Assembly (NCBI GenBank): GCA_036346225.1
Contig: JARFIW010000139.1
Span: forward strand, 1,550,001-1,614,000
From: Platerodrilus igneus
Taxonomy: Eukaryota > Arthropoda > Insecta > Coleoptera > Lycidae
DNA length: 64,000 nt
Direction: 5' to 3'
Part shown: in pieces, positions 1 through 12,024 of the stretch
Layout: every line of letters begins with the position of its first letter
How positions within the stretch are numbered: position 1 is the first letter of the stretch
The notes under the pieces: generated by a model
Seen by the model: only the letters and a program-made list of their open reading frames with translations
What the model was told of the DNA's origin: nothing
Database searches by the model: none
Translations under genes and position numbers: made by a program

Positions 1-1366
1 TGGAGAGTAAGACAGTAACCCCAAGATTTGAATTCGTCTGTGAAGACAAAACATTTGCCGGAATAGGAGAGGCTGACTGCGTCCTATTGGCATTTTTATG
101 CATGTGTGTAGCGGCCGGTTCAGCTGAACGGCTAGAAGCAGGTTGCGATTCAAAATGTAGCAAGGTATGATGCGGCTTGGCGCAAGTTCGACAGGAATTA
201 TAAGATTTGCATTGCATGGACGCATGGTCTGTTCGTAAGCAATTTAAACAAAGGCGTAAGCGTTTGACAATGTCGAAACGTTCCGTCGGAGTTTTCTTTA
301 GAAACGATTGACATCTATAAATTAAGTGATTGCCTTTGCAGGAAGGACAATGGTGCGAAAATGAATTATTTGAGTCACTGGAGCTACTTGGTGTGTCCAG
401 TGAAACTACGTTAGAAGAAACTCTTGGTTTAAATTGAAACGCTGAGGATTTCTTAGGCACTGATGTGTGAGATGTATGGACAGTCGTCGAATAAGAAACA
501 GGTGCGGTTGAAGAAAAGGTTTCAACGCTGCACATTGTTGGGTTAAAAATATCTCAAATCCTCGAAATTAGGTATTTGCTTCGGATCCGATTGGAGTTCG
601 AAGCGTTTTCTAGTGAACGGATCAAGTTTTTCTAAAAGCAAATCGACCAGAATAAAGTTCCAATGTTCAGTGGGAAACTTTAAGTTAGTTAGAACAGCAA
701 GGTTCTCCGAAAAACAATCAATAAGTGCCCTAAGTTTCTTAGGGTCTTCTGATTTTAAAGGTAGAAAGTCTTTCATTGCTTTCCAATGCAAAGTTGCCAA
801 TAAACGCGGATTGCTAAATCTCTCACGCAAGGCGTTATAGGAAATAATAAAATTATCCCCGAAATGGGTACAGATTTAACGATTCTTAAAGACTCCCGGT
901 ACAACAACTGATAAGATAATTTAATTTTTCGATATTGGACAGCGACGCGTTATTATAGACCAGGCTGTCAAATAAATCGATGAAAGATGAAAATTCAGTT
1001 ACCTCATTATTAAAAATTTGGAGCTTTAACGGTAACAATTTTGATACCGTGCTGCTTGGAGCATTTTCTGTAATTTGTGCCCGCGTTTCTTGCATCGTTT
1101 CGAGATGCAGCAGTATGCAAAATAAGCTGAATCTACTTCCTTCCGTACAGCGTTGTAAGTTAATGATTCTACCTCGTCACATGAAGCTAAGACAGAAATT
1201 AAAATTTTGCTGAAATTTGTATAAAGGTCAGTTATTCCCCTTGTTTGAATAAGGAACAACGTTCTTAAAGTTGTGTCACTTTGTATAGAATTACAAAGCT
1301 CAAATATTTCTAAAATCCGTGTTTTCAGTAATTGAGTTCTACCACATGTGCCTTCTTCGGAGCCAT
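1..1366 (-). pseudogene. BEL/Pao retrotransposon gag (5-prime part), broken
   Basis: Minus-strand gag of a BEL/Pao LTR element, the structural protein that packages element RNA. Reading from the ATG at 1366 downwards, the first stretch is broken within about 15 codons. A gag helical region (DUF1759 type) follows across about 1260-550 in at least three frames. Then comes a zinc-knuckle block at about 345-160 with CPSCKGNH, CLNCLRTDHASMQC and CRTCAKPHH, the Cys/His arrangement usual in BEL gag just before the protease. Past the knuckles the frame stays open to the window edge, so protease and RT would lie outside. Frame changes near 1095, 885 and 545 show that it is dead. The family call is firm; the exact start is not. 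It is a different copy from the BEL at 16.1-31.4 kb. Confidence 0.85.
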
Positions 1367-3229
1367 AGTTATTTTGTTATTTTGAAAGATCTACACTAAA
1401 TGCTATAAAACCGTAACGCTCAGATGTACGCGAAAATGTTAAAATATTATGATTGTTCAAAGCACGAAAAGGTAAGACAGGGTATAAACCAATAAATCAC
1501 GTTTTATGACTAACGGTTCGTCAATGTGGTCTTAAAACGAGACGTCGAAAACAAGGGTTTGTCTAACAAAGCGCGAGGATAAGATGTACCGCTTTACAAC
1601 CCGGGCGGTTACGGTCGGCCTTTACATCAAAAGCTCACAGAAACGTTTAAAACATGTGGCTTAACATATTTGCCGAAAGATACAACTTTACAACCTTATT
1701 CCTCTGCAGATATTTTCAATATTGTAATACAAAACGTGCAATAGCTTTTAAATACAAAGCAAATCCTTTACCTTTCTTGTTTAAGAAGTATAAAGCGATT
1801 TATAGTTTTCAGGTTGCTTTCTGTTTTATGCCGCTAAAATGAATTTAAAAACTGAAAACTGACAAATTTTATATTATGAATTTGTTTGTAATTAAAACGC
1901 TTGCTGGTTTCAATTACGGCGAAATCGCTTAATTTAATCTAAAGACAGTATAAATAATGTTTACACATTTTAACCCGCTAAATATGGGCTTTAAGCACAA
2001 ATTTAAAACTGAAATATTAATTAATTAAAAGCTCGCTTGAATGCAATGTGATATTTTAATTTAGGACATGCGTATACCACAGGACTAATGAATCCGGATC
2101 GACTTATAGGGCCAATGATTGATTGGGGTTAAGGAGGTTGATATAAATGTGTGATAAAAATATGCAAATTATAATGAAGGACCAATTGCTTTTATAGCAA
2201 TAACGATAATCGTGGAGCGGTTATGTAATAACAAACAAAAACTACATCAAACTACTTAGTAAAAGGGTATAAATACCTTAAGTCCTGCGCCGCTGGGGGC
2301 AATAGACACTTTCACGCACAAAAGCTTTTACGGAGAACCAGAAACACGCACGAAAATGGTGTCGGTCTCGCTTTCAAAGCTCTAACACAACCGTCCTTTT
2401 CAAGGGTTCGAAGGCGACTTGCTTCTTTAAAGGCTCGAGTACGACTGTCACTTTATGCACTGTTATTGCCGGTATATAAAATGTTTCACTCAAACTGTAG
2501 GATGCACGCACAAAGTATTTATTGTCACAAAATACCGAATTGTTCGATGACGACGTAACAAGCATTGTCGTTTGCTTTTTGTTTTTGCAACCGGAGTCCA
2601 CTTGAAGATGTAGTAGATGCTCTAAAACCTAAAAACATGAACATTTTTAGTGCATCGGTCAGTCCGTACAATCAACTAAAAAACTAACTTATTCCCGGTC
2701 ATCGTCAATTTTGACGATTTTAGCCATGGTTATTTTATTTAATAACATCCTTCAAAACTTTTTGTTTGACATGTAATTACATCAAGCCGAATTAGTATTT
2801 TAAAAATTAAAAAATAATTTGACTTTGCCGTCATAACGATCTATACTAATAGGATGTAATTTTTAGTGTTATTAGTAGAAAACTCTATAGGTATATGCCT
2901 CAGTTGAGAAGTGAAATTATAAATCTCGCACACTATATCCTTCAGCTGTTTGCGCCAAATGATTTATAACAATTTACTTTTCAACCTAGCTATATTGTGT
3001 AGCGTTGTTTCTACAAAGGTTAAAAATGTTGACAAAATCGGAGACAGGGATATCGACTGATTCGAATGTTAATTTAAATTGTCGCTTTTTTTTAGTTTCC
3101 AAGTACAAAACATGAATGGATAGAAATTGCTAAAGGTTTCAAGAAGCGTTGACAAATGATAAATTGCGGAGGGGCACTTAACTTTATCTGGAGTTTGATA
3201 TTATAATTAGAAAATTTTTTATAGCATTA
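1367..3229. other. No gene seen; possible leader/LTR of the first BEL
   Basis: AT-rich sequence with no supportable coding region. A 5-prime LTR and leader of the minus-strand BEL would be expected here. Positions 1598-1620, read on the minus strand, weakly resemble the tRNA-Arg-type primer site seen in the second BEL. No paired LTR is inside the window, so the limits cannot be set. An open frame at 2374-2601 (minus) has no recognisable domain. Confidence 0.4.
2268..2275 (+). promoter_or_regulatory. TATA-box-like site
   Basis: TATAAATA is followed about 30 bp downstream by a C/G-richer stretch, which is an acceptable RNA polymerase II core promoter layout. No gene is seen within 900 bp on the plus strand, so this may be a chance match or a relic of an LTR promoter. 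Confidence 0.2.
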
Positions 3230-3234
3230 TACTG

Positions 3235-4976
3235 ATGGCATTAGTTAATTTCAACTATGAATTCGTGTATATTGACGTAGGAAAGCAAGGGCGATTATCT
3301 GATGGTGGAGTTATATTGGCTCTGGTGGTCAATAAATTTAATGAGTTTTTTGTAAATGTGGCAGATAGGATTATCAGTCACATCCCTAAGGTACCTTTTT
3401 CTACAAAAATAAAGAACAACAGTAACTCACTATTTCTAATTCCTTTTGTGGAGAAAGAGTATATTTCTTTAATCAGTTAAAAAACTAAAATCAAAAAAGT
3501 CAAGTGTTTTCGACAAGATTTCAAATTTTCTTATAAAAAGAAATCTTAGGGAAATTGCAAAACCCCTAACTTTTCTCATTAATCTCCGTTTTGAGTATGG
3601 TGTTTTTCCAAAGAAACTGAAGCTTACCAAGGTTTTTCCTCTTTTCCAAAAAGGTAATGTAGACTCATTGGATAATTATCGTCCAATTGCCCTTATTTCA
3701 GTTTCTTCTAAAGTGTTTGAGTACTGTTATCTGGATAGACTATTGAAATTTCTTGATTCTAACAAAATCATAATTACAAATCAATTCGGTTTTCAAACAA
3801 ATCATAGCACAGTGGATGCAATTTTCAAGTTTGTTGAAGTCGTTACTAATTCCATTGAATCTGGTGAGAATCCTGTTGGGACCTTTTGTGACCTTAGCAA
3901 GGCCTTCGAATGTGTGTTGTACAGGATACTTTTTATAAAGATGGAGAAATATGGCATTTGAGGAAAAGCTTTAGCATGGCTCCAGAGTTATTTAGACCGT
4001 CGTTCACAGTATGTGTCGGTTCAACATACTATGGGTAACACACGTAGGTCTATTAACTCGAAGGTACTTGAAATAGGGCCGGGGTGCCACAGGGCTCAGT
4101 TTTGGGCCCTGTGCTATTCCTTTTGTATAACAACGACATCAACATGCATTTGAAAGAATGCTCATTGTTTTTATATGCTGATGATGCTACAATTGTAACC
4201 TCTAATCAGGATTCTCCTACTCTCCAATCAAACCTGCAAAAAAATCTTGATAATTTTTTCAATTGGTTCTCTATGAATTCTATACATCAGTCAAAGCAAA
4301 ACGTTGACTATTGTTTTTCACAATTCCACTAGCAAAAATGTGAACATTGACGTTACACTCAATGGCACCCCAATACCTTAAACAGGTAGTATCAATTTTT
4401 TGGGTGTGAATGTAGATCAGAATCTAAATTGGAAACCTTATTGTGAAAAAGTGTGCGCAAAATTAAATTCACTATGCTATATGATCAGAAACCTTAAATC
4501 ATTTTTGAATACAAACCAACTATTGTTGGTATACAATTCTCATTGTTCCTCAAGACTGAGCTATGGAATCAGTTTCTGGGGTGCGTTGTCCAATGCACGT
4601 GATGTTTTTATTTGTCAGAAGAGAGTGGTCAGGAGTATCATTAGTATTTCACAAACTACATCTTGCCGTGCCTTTTTTAAGCAATTATGTATTTTAACTC
4701 TACCTTCGATTTTCATTTTAGAAGTGGCCACTCTAATCTATAAGAATAAAACAGATTATTCGCATGGCTACGACTATCATAACCGTGACACTCGCAATAA
4801 AAGTGATCTCAGGATTCCCAGCTTTAAGTATAGAATTGGAAGGACATCTCCCACTAATCTAGATCAAAAAATTTTTAACAGTCTCTCAAGAAATAAAGTT
4901 CTCACACAATGTAAAAACTTTTAGAGTTAAACTAAAAAGTTTCTTGGTAGCTCAGAGCTTTTACGACATTGAAGAG
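3235..4976 (+). pseudogene. LINE A reverse transcriptase, broken
   Basis: Reverse transcriptase that would copy LINE RNA into DNA at the target nick. Recognisable blocks in order are the linker around VNKFNEFFVNVADRI (about 3320-3370), the palm start DNYRPIALISVSSK (3668-3710), a palm A block where FCDLSKAFE stands for the usual FLDLSKAFD (about 3885-3912), GVPQGSVLGPVLFLLY (about 4083-4130), the catalytic YADD motif (about 4171-4182) and the thumb/C-terminal region beginning FLGVNVDQNLNW (about 4397). In-frame stops at 3478-3480, 3959-3961 and about 4330, plus frame changes, rule out a working protein. The tail coding region near 4924-4976 also changes frame. The RT assignment is firm. Confidence 0.88.
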
Positions 4977-5157
4977 TTTTTCTCCGATAGTTTGTAACTT
5001 GCCGAGAATGCATAAGTTATAGTGTGGTATATGAAATACAGAGGTATATTTAAAATTTTAATGTTATATTTAATACTAAATGTTTCTATAGATAATAGTG
5101 GATGTTGACTTGTTCCATAATGTTTTTTTATGTACATTCCTATGGAAATGAATTTTT

Positions 5158-5190
5158 GAAATAAATAAAAAAATAAAATAAATAAAAAAA
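5158..5190 (+). repeat. A/T-rich LINE tail of AAATAAA units
   Basis: Short tandem AAATAAA/AAATAAAA units directly after the LINE A 3-prime untranslated region. They mark its 3-prime end. Confidence 0.8.
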
Positions 5191-5194
5191 CAAA

Positions 5195-5650
5195 GTTTTA
5201 CAACTTATTAGTAAAGGACGAACTACAATTCCCAAACCGAGATGAAAACGACGAAAAACTAATTTTTGTCTAAGTTGGAGATGAAGCTTTTGCTCTCCAT
5301 GAACATATTTATAGCCGTTTCCGCAAAGAAATTTGACGAATGAAAAACGTATTTATAATTATCGCATTTCCCGGTATCAAAAGGTGGTTGAGAACGCTTT
5401 CGGTTTGATGGCACCTAGATTTAAAATTTTACACACTAAAATATGTATTACTCCACAAAAAACAAATAATGTTATTCTTGCAATACGCTACATAATTATT
5501 TAAGAAAAACAAGTCAATCCTATATAACTGCATCATCATTAGACACTGAAGATCTGAATAATCGTACAATTATTGAAGGAGATTGGAGAAGAGATACCCA
5601 TAACAGCCTTGTTTCACTGCAGGCAAATCCAATAAAATCTGCTGCATTGT
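5195..5650 (+). pseudogene. PIF/Harbinger transposase, C-terminal remnant
   Basis: Remnant of a DDE transposase that cuts and pastes Harbinger DNA. VGDEAFALHEHI (about 5275-5310) carries the second catalytic Asp in the usual GDEAF setting, and VVENAFGLMAPRF (about 5385-5425) carries the catalytic Glu. Upstream residues KDELQFPNRDEN fit the family. The N-terminal half with the first Asp is absent, and stops near 5272 and 5340 break the frame. It converges on the MADF remnant at 5683-6352, the usual two-gene layout of insect Harbingers. LINE A ends immediately upstream, so the LINE probably inserted into the element or replaced its left part. Confidence 0.8.
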
Positions 5651-5682
5651 AAGCATTAAATAATCGAGAAAAATACAATATT

Positions 5683-6352
5683 TTAATGGAGTCTGAAAAC
5701 TGGAGTGGCAGCAGGACATGATTCTCCAAGGCAGGGCTTGAATATTTTGATATTTGAATATTTATTTGAATAATAAATGAAATTTGAACCTACTTTTCCT
5801 GTGTTTTTGTTTTGTGATCCAACGTCTATATTTTCATCCATGCCAACATTTTCTTCTTCAATATCATTTGATTCTGTAGTGAAGGAACCAATGTTTGAAA
5901 TGCTATCTAGTGGAGTCTTGTCCCATGCTGAACAGGAATAACTCATAGTACCTATAAAAACAAACAAATCATATATTATTTTATGTTTGTATGCACAAGA
6001 ACAGTAAATACTTATCAAAGTGTAAGTACGTGCACGTCTTCGGAAGAAGTGCCCGTTTTTTCGATTCTTTTACTTTATTTACCTCCTTCCGGAAGGCAGC
6101 TCGGATACTTTGAATTTTTTTTGTCACAAATCCACAATTTACATTTGGAAAATACTTCTTGCAGTAGTTAATCAGTTCATCATAAGCATGGTTTTTTGGA
6201 TTTTTATTGGTATTCTCTTTCGCCTTTGAGTTCCATAACCAATTACGCCTTCTGTGAATTTCAATAAATTCCGTTAAAATTTCTCGTATACAATTGCACA
6301 TGACGATAGAAGTAAGCACTATTATTTGTGCGTACCCACTAACGGTCTGCAA
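5683..6352 (-). pseudogene. Harbinger MADF-domain DNA-binding protein remnant
   Basis: In insect PIF/Harbinger elements the second protein carries a MADF (Myb/SANT-related) domain and is thought to bring the transposase to DNA. The start region reads LTEFIEIHRRRNWLWNSKAK at about 6280-6220, typical of MADF helix 1. It is followed by YDELINYCKKYFPN and KIQSIRAAFRKEVNKVKESK. The frame then shifts near 6000-6050, and the acidic tail with WDKTPLDSISNIG continues in the next frame down to 5683. Family consensus would carry a W.FDxLLFL helix at the shift, seen here in damaged form as HFDKYLLFL. Loss of frame makes it a pseudogene; the MADF identity is clear. Confidence 0.78.
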
Positions 6353-6360
6353 GTCACAAC

Positions 6361-6600
6361 TTGCAAGTTTGGATTGTACGAAATTCTTATAGCGCCATAT
6401 CTGGCATGTGTTTATCCATTAACGCACTTGATATCTCAATGAACCTGACTCACTATGTATCAGATACCGCAGATAATTCGCTCGTGTATGGAGCGCTATT
6501 TGTTGATTTTATTAGATGTTTCCTACCAATCACCTATAATTCAGACAAAGAAGAGGTTATAGTTCCTATCATTAAATAATTGTTAGCAAGTGAGTTGAAA
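6361..6600. other. No gene supported
   Basis: Open on the plus strand for 72 codons (6361-6579) but without a recognisable domain. It lies between the Harbinger relic and LINE B. Confidence 0.4.
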
Positions 6601-6659
6601 CTGCCTATGCCATGAAAAAATTGTCTAGCATATGTATTACACTACTTAAATTATTTAAA

Positions 6660-7160
6660 ATCTAATTGTGATAAAACTTATTATAATTTCAAAAGAGTTG
6701 ACTACATAGGCCTGTATAGGTCAATCTTGACAATTGACTGGTCTTTCTTGGAAAAAGAACTCCATATCAATCAAGCCTGCAATATATTTTATAACACATT
6801 ATACTCGCTCCTAGACGAGTTTGTTCCTTTAACAAAATTCAATTCTAAAGGCAAATTTCCAATCTGGTATAGTTCATATACAATCAAGTCGGTTCTTTCA
6901 AAAGCAAATTTATTTAGAAAGTATAAAAATTTCGGTCTCAATACTATAAAAGTAAATATACTCAGATGAGGACTTTAGTAAAAATTTTAATTGCAGCTGA
7001 TTATAAAAACTATTTAAGAGAAACGGAAATCTCGCTGAAAAAAATCCAAGAAGTTTTTGGTCCTTCATTAATACAAAGAGGAATACTAATTTATCTAAAG
7101 TTCTGAAATATAATAACAAAAGCTGTGATACACTGTTATAGAATTTTTACTTTTTGGTTA
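6660..7160 (+). pseudogene. LINE B endonuclease-RT linker remnant
   Basis: Residues around IDWSFLEKELHINQACNIFY and FPIWYSSYTIKSVLSKANLF (6727-6900) match the region after the endonuclease and before the RT in CR1/Jockey-type LINEs. There the IWYS.. and RKYK motifs recur. After a TGA at 6967-6969 the same protein can be followed in other frames (DYKNYLRETEISLKK, then FINTKRG) to about 7110. No catalytic residues lie in this piece. Confidence 0.75.
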
Positions 7161-9061
7161 ATAATGCAGAGGGTGGCTTCAGTTAAGGTGAAATAGAGCC
7201 AAACAGTGTTACCAAAAAGAATTATATAAGCTCGCGGATTAGTCTCGGGGTCTATTCCTGCGGAGGCATGAGATGGGGGGGTCTTTTATTAATTAACTTG
7301 TCTTTATACAATTTTAGGGCGCCACTACGTCACACACATAAGCACCAAAAATAGTCGTCTTAAGGAAAGACGTAGATAAACCTTAAGGGAATCAACTTAT
7401 ACCTAAAGATAAATACTCAACTACATAACAGTGTTTGTTATACACTTAAATCTTGTAACTAGAATTTTCAGAAATAAAGCTATTACCTTAGTTTGCAGAT
7501 ATGTAATAACGTTATTTCAAGCTCTTGTATATAGAAAAAAATTAATCAAATAAATTAATCAAATAAATTAAAGACAATCAAAATTATCAGACATGAAGTA
7601 AAAAGGTCGTATCGATGTTGAATTATGAAAAGTAGCAGTTACTAGTGGGTGAAGCCCATCATAAAATTAATATTTCATAACATTACACAAATGCTTCAAG
7701 CAAAGATCTTTGTTCTTGGCTCACAAGGATAAGTCAAAGATTAGCTTATCATACAACTCATTTGTGCTACATACATGTACTTGTTTAAGTAAACATGCAA
7801 GTCCAGGTGTTTACCTGACATCCCGGGTTCCAATTCCGACACGGTCCGCTTGAAAAATGTTAGACAAGCATTTTTCGCAAAAATACACCCTCGTTCGGAT
7901 AAGAGGTAAAATGGAGGTCCCGTGTGTGAGTGTTGTCACGCACGTTAAAGATCCCTACCTTGCTTGGAACAGCAAGGATTCGGCAAAATTCAAAATTTTC
8001 CAGGTAAAAAAAACTCGCTTCCTGGCCAATGTAGTACCTTCGGGTGGAGCATTGGAAAAAAAAATCACATGTAATGTTTACCTGACAGATGTTAAACCAA
8101 CATGTGCCTTAATTGACTATATAAATTTAACAATTAATACAAAAAAATTTAGCCAAATTATCTAACATGTTTTAAATAAAGTGATTTTATTTTTACCAAA
8201 AACTTCTAATTCTGTATTCAAAACACTAAAACTATTCTGAAATCGTCAAGCCAATTGTTTTACTTATTTTCTGTGGCACATAATTTATACTAATAGAAAA
8301 GGTTTTACACATTAGGGTATGAAACTATGCTACAATTTTAAAATCGTTTAACAAAAAACTTTTATACATTTAAACATTAGAAATTTATTGAATTTTCTTA
8401 AAAGAAAATCATTTAGAGAATTATATATCCTCCGAGTATGCTTAATTCTTGTTTGGGTCAGTGTTTGATATAACAAATTACAATGTACTCACCAAAGGAA
8501 AGACTTCAACACTTACAACACCTGCAGATTACAGGCACGTGCAACTCAACCACTTTACAAATGAATGCATCATCATGTCAAAAGTTTATTGACTTCCATA
8601 CGGATTAAAGATGAAACTTGTAGATGAAATTTATAGGTGAAATTATATGTGGAACTATATATGGAAGTATATGTGGAACTGCTTGCTGTAAATTCAAACG
8701 AATTATTTTCTACAAAGACGTCATATTGACATGCTTACAAACCGTTTTATTTCGACCTTGTTCTTGCTGCGGATTGCCTTCAATTCTCCCAACTTATCTG
8801 TTTTTCATACAACAGGCGGTATGTCGCTCCCACGAATCCAACTTCGGATTCTTCATCTTGGTAGGGAACTTCCTACCACGTTTAATATATGTTATGCGAA
8901 CTACATCTGCTACAATAATGGTCGATCAAGTACGTCAAGCAGCTGCCTCAAAGCTCACGCGCATGACGGCACGGATCGATAAACGGGTCGACTACATTTT
9001 CGCGCCTGAATCACGGCAATCCTTCGAACATATATCAGTTTAATAATTGCCTATATATGAG
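7160..9061. other. Insert of mixed origin inside LINE B; no host gene seen
   Basis: About 1.9 kb that interrupts LINE B. It contains SINE copy 1 (about 7815-8095) and near-repeats of TGGAACT/ATATGTGGAA at 8640-8680. An open frame at 8624-9043 (139 codons, plus) ends in a fairly polar stretch with no domain I recognise and is not called as a gene. The rest is featureless AT-rich sequence. Confidence 0.5.
7815..8095 (+). repeat. tRNA-derived SINE, copy 1 (decayed head)
   Basis: Same family as the minus-strand copies at 15054-15290 and 56594-56894. It holds a B-box-like GGGTTCCAATTCCGACAC (near 7824), then GCTTGAAAAATG, the central block GTTCGGATAAGAGG, GCACGTTAAAGATCCCTACC, and the shared 3-prime end ending near GGAGCATTGG. 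The tRNA A-box half is too diverged to place. The 102-codon frame across it is accidental. Confidence 0.8.
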
Positions 9062-10650
9062 ATGTTACAACACCAGTAACAGCAGCGAATTGCTTTAAAA
9101 ACTATTTTAGTAGTGTTTACCAATCTATTCCGAGCTTTTCAGTTGTTGATCCCAAACAGGATCTGTATGCGTCCGTAATAGATATCTCTGAAATAAGTGA
9201 GGACGGAATTGCTAGTACAATGGAGAAGTTGCCAAATCGAAATTCAACGTTCTTCATTAAGGATTGTGCAAGGATTTTAGTGATTCCACTAAAGATATTG
9301 TTTAGCTTAATATTAAAAACCAAAACCTTTCAGGAAACATGGAAAATTTCTAAGGTATGTCCAATCCCAAAAGATGTTAATCTAACAGACATTACTAACT
9401 ATAGGCCTATTAGTATCATTTCCAATTTTTCAAAAATATTTCAAGGCATAGTATGTAATAGTAGTTACCCACCCAAAGTCAAAAATTTGCATCTTTCACT
9501 CAATATGTCTCTGAAGTATTGAATGCTGGTAGTCAAGTCGACGCCATTTACTTGGATATATCAAAAGCTTTTGATCAACTGGTTCACAAAGTTTTGTTGG
9601 ATAAGCGGTGTTTTTGGTTTTTCTAATGAACTTGTTCAACTATTTCAGTCTTATCTGCAAGAGAGAAAGCAGTATGTTGTATATCTTGGTAGCTACTCAG
9701 CCATATTTACTGCTAGATCAGGGGTTCCTCAAGGGTCTTCTTTGGGACCACTTTTGTTTCTATTATATATTAACGATTTAAGTGCAGTACTAAATTGTCA
9801 ACATCTAATGTATGCAGATGATTTAAAAAAATTTTCGGTTATTCATACTCAGCAGGATCGAAATAAAAATTGCAAGATGACCTTAGCAAAGTAGTACAAT
9901 GGTGTTCAGTTAACAGTGTAAAACTGAACATTGCTAAATGCAAAGTTGTAAGGTTCACTCGTAAACTAATTAGTACAAAATACACTTAAAGTATACACTC
10001 TTCCCATTTGTTATACGTCACTTTAGTTACAGACCGGGGGGTAATTTTTGATTGTAAGTTATCTTTTACTGAACATATTGTGAACATATCCAATTCTGCA
10101 GTTAAAATGTTAAGATTTGTTATAAGAAACTGCAAATTTTTTTCTGATATTGCAGCTATAAAAGTGCTCTACGTTGCCTTGGTACGTTCAAAGATGGAAT
10201 ACTGTTCTATAATATGGCCCCCTATTACAAAAATCAGTGTGCGTTATTAGAACGTGTTGAAAAAAGTTTTTACGATTCCTTGCTTTTAGGATGGATGGTG
10301 TATATCCGGAACATATGGACGACTACCATACATTACATATTAGATTTGATACTACGTCTCTCGAGTTGAGGCGTATTATAATCCTGTTTGCTTTCATATA
10401 TAAGTTGGTGTATAATTTGATTGATGTTCTGGATATGCTGCAGCAGCTAAATTTTTTAGTTCCTAAACTTACATCTCGGGAAAGGCAAGTGTTTTATTGG
10501 GCAAAGGCGCCTATTTATCAGGCGTCTAGTTTAGTGAACAAGTTTTCTGACAAATTTGATATATTTGTTGATACCCTATTAGACTGTACGACTGTTATAC
10601 ATACACACTTAAGCATATTATAGTTTTGCCGGGTGTGATACTTATCATGA
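9062..10650 (+). pseudogene. LINE B reverse transcriptase, broken
   Basis: RT of LINE B. Blocks seen are ITNYRPISIISNFSKIF (about 9391-9440), palm A motif AIYLDISKAFDQLVHK in a different frame (about 9545-9590), SGVPQGSSLGPLLFLLYIN (about 9718-9774), the catalytic YADDLKKF (about 9810-9835) and the C-terminal fingers with VLYVALVRSKMEYCSIIW (about 10168-10218). The frame changes at least four times (near 9450, 9525, 9895 and 10250), and stops are spread through it. The YADD motif itself is intact. Compared with LINE A, sequence identity is low, so they are separate subfamilies. Confidence 0.85.
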
Positions 10651-10829
10651 ATTATTTTTATATGATGTTAAGTGGTTTTATCTTATAATTATGACTAATT
10701 GCGTATGCAATAGAGACACAATTACATTTAGTTGGATAGTATTTTAAAATATGTTTGTTCGTCTTTAAATAAGTTTTATGTGACATGTGTATAACTGTCC
10801 TGTATTGGAGCGCTGCTCTGTTGGATGTA

Positions 10830-10853
10830 TTAAATTAAATAAATAAATAAATT
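10830..10853 (+). repeat. LINE B 3-prime tail of AAAT repeats
   Basis: TTAAATTAAATAAATAAATA closes LINE B. It is the simple-repeat tail expected at the end of this LINE group. Confidence 0.75.
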
Positions 10854-11137
10854 TATTTAGAATATAAAATTACACGACGCCCCTGTACCGCTACCTACAC
10901 CAATAAACGGTAATAGCAATTTTATCAGCAATTAATATAAAGTGGTATGTGAAATTCTGGGATAGAATGCATCATTACTAAGACATTAAAGCGGTATCTA
11001 AAAATTGAATTACTTATAACTTGAGTCATTTTTAGCATGAACTATAGCTTTGTATAAATATTCAATAATAAATTGACACATTTCCTACTCCATATAAGAA
11101 AATATGTCTTTCCTCAAACCAAATGTTAAACTAATCT
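10854..11137. other. No gene seen
   Basis: Short AT-rich spacer between the LINE B tail and the left end of Harbinger B. No coding or repeat signal is recognised. Confidence 0.4.
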
Positions 11138-11157
11138 GGGCTACGATTCTCCAACTT
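11138..11157 (+). repeat. Harbinger B left terminal inverted repeat
   Basis: GGGCTACGATTCTCCAACTT is an exact inverted match to the right end at 15456-15475. Confidence 0.88.
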
Positions 11158-11428
11158 AATAGAATAACTTACTAACAGAATCTTGCTTCTTTTCGTACGA
11201 AAATTTGAATGCGGTATTCTCAAACGGTGAATGTCATTCGTATAGGAATGTTTCTGAGCAAAAAGTTACTACTGGTCTGTGGTAGTAGAATCTCGGTGAA
11301 CGTATAAATGTATTTCGATTTAAATTGTGTATTAGTTTTTTATATCTAATAATATTATTATTGGTAAATTTTTAATTAAAAGCAGGTATGTGCAGCACAA
11401 TTTTATTAATCATTAAATTGGTTAATAG

Positions 11429-11961
11429 TGTTGCTAGCTACTATTAGGCAACCCATCAAACACCCAAAAACGCCGCAAGCACTGTATATTCTCCATGGAT
11501 CGGGAAGCTTCTAGTAATTACTGGAGGATGAGTGATCTCTTTAATTCAAGGTATATATGAGACCGCTTATGAATGTAAAAAGTTAGTCTATATCAGAGTG
11601 TCTAATATAAATTATATCGTTGTAAAGTAAAAGTAGTTGAGCTTTTGGAAGTCCAAAAGAATACATAAATGTTATATGATGTGTCTAATGTACATGCAGC
11701 TTGTAGAATACATAAATAGACAAAAGTGTAATAAATAATAGTTGTGTTAGTGTTGTTAATGGACCTATGGTAAACGAGTTAGTTTAAGAAGATATTAGTG
11801 CTTGTAAATTCATTAGTGTGATAGTGCTTTATCGTTAATTGGACTGAAAACATCTATAAATAAGGCATATACTGTTAATTAGACTTGTGAACAGTAAGTA
11901 ATAAAGACTCTTGTTATTACTTGTTTTAAATTAGAGAAACGCGGTAGCAGTAGCTGCTTCA
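11429..11961 (+). mobile_element. Solo LTR (family X), 533 bp, with 4-bp target duplication
   Basis: Starts TGTTGCTAGC and ends GCTGCTTCA, with ATAG directly repeated on both sides (11425-11428 and 11962-11965). It is closely similar along its whole length to 57524-58042. Shared internal stretches include TTAGTCTATATCAGA, GTTGTGTTAGTGTTGTTAAT and AACATCTATAAATAA. No internal element region accompanies either copy, so each is best read as a solo LTR left by recombination between the two LTRs of a Ty3/gypsy-type element. The AATAAAGACT near 11900 would serve as its poly(A) signal. Confidence 0.85.
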
Positions 11962-12024
11962 ATAGATTCAAAAGTCAAAACATACAGAAGTTAGGTTAGG
12001 TTGAAACGAATTTATTGTTTTAGG

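Larger units (their letters stand above)
3230..5190 (+). mobile_element. LINE A: 5-prime-truncated CR1/Jockey-group retrotransposon
   Basis: Non-LTR retrotransposon that starts inside the linker between endonuclease and reverse transcriptase and ends in an A/T-rich tail of AAATAAA-type repeats at 5158-5190. Loss of the 5-prime end is the usual result of incomplete target-primed reverse transcription. A clade below CR1/Jockey cannot be named by eye. Confidence 0.85.
6600..10853 (+). mobile_element. LINE B: CR1/Jockey-group retrotransposon in two pieces
   Basis: The piece at 6600-7160 covers the end of the endonuclease and the linker. The piece at 9062-10853 resumes with the linker motif NCFKNYFSSVYQSIP and runs to an AAAT-repeat tail. 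The two join in the order expected of a single LINE, so the 1.9 kb between them is probably a later insert or rearrangement. Its sequence is clearly distinct from LINE A. Confidence 0.75.

Noticed and set aside
1598..1620. Primer site and LTR of the first BEL element
   Set aside because: The match to the tRNA-Arg site is partial and no second LTR is in the window, so the border is not called as a feature.
7857..8165. A 102-codon frame that looks like a small protein
   Set aside because: It coincides with a SINE copy. The matching parts in the other two SINE copies are not open in the same frame.
8624..9043. A 139-codon plus-strand frame
   Set aside because: No known motif and an overlapping open frame on the same strand. 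It lies in an insert of repetitive origin.
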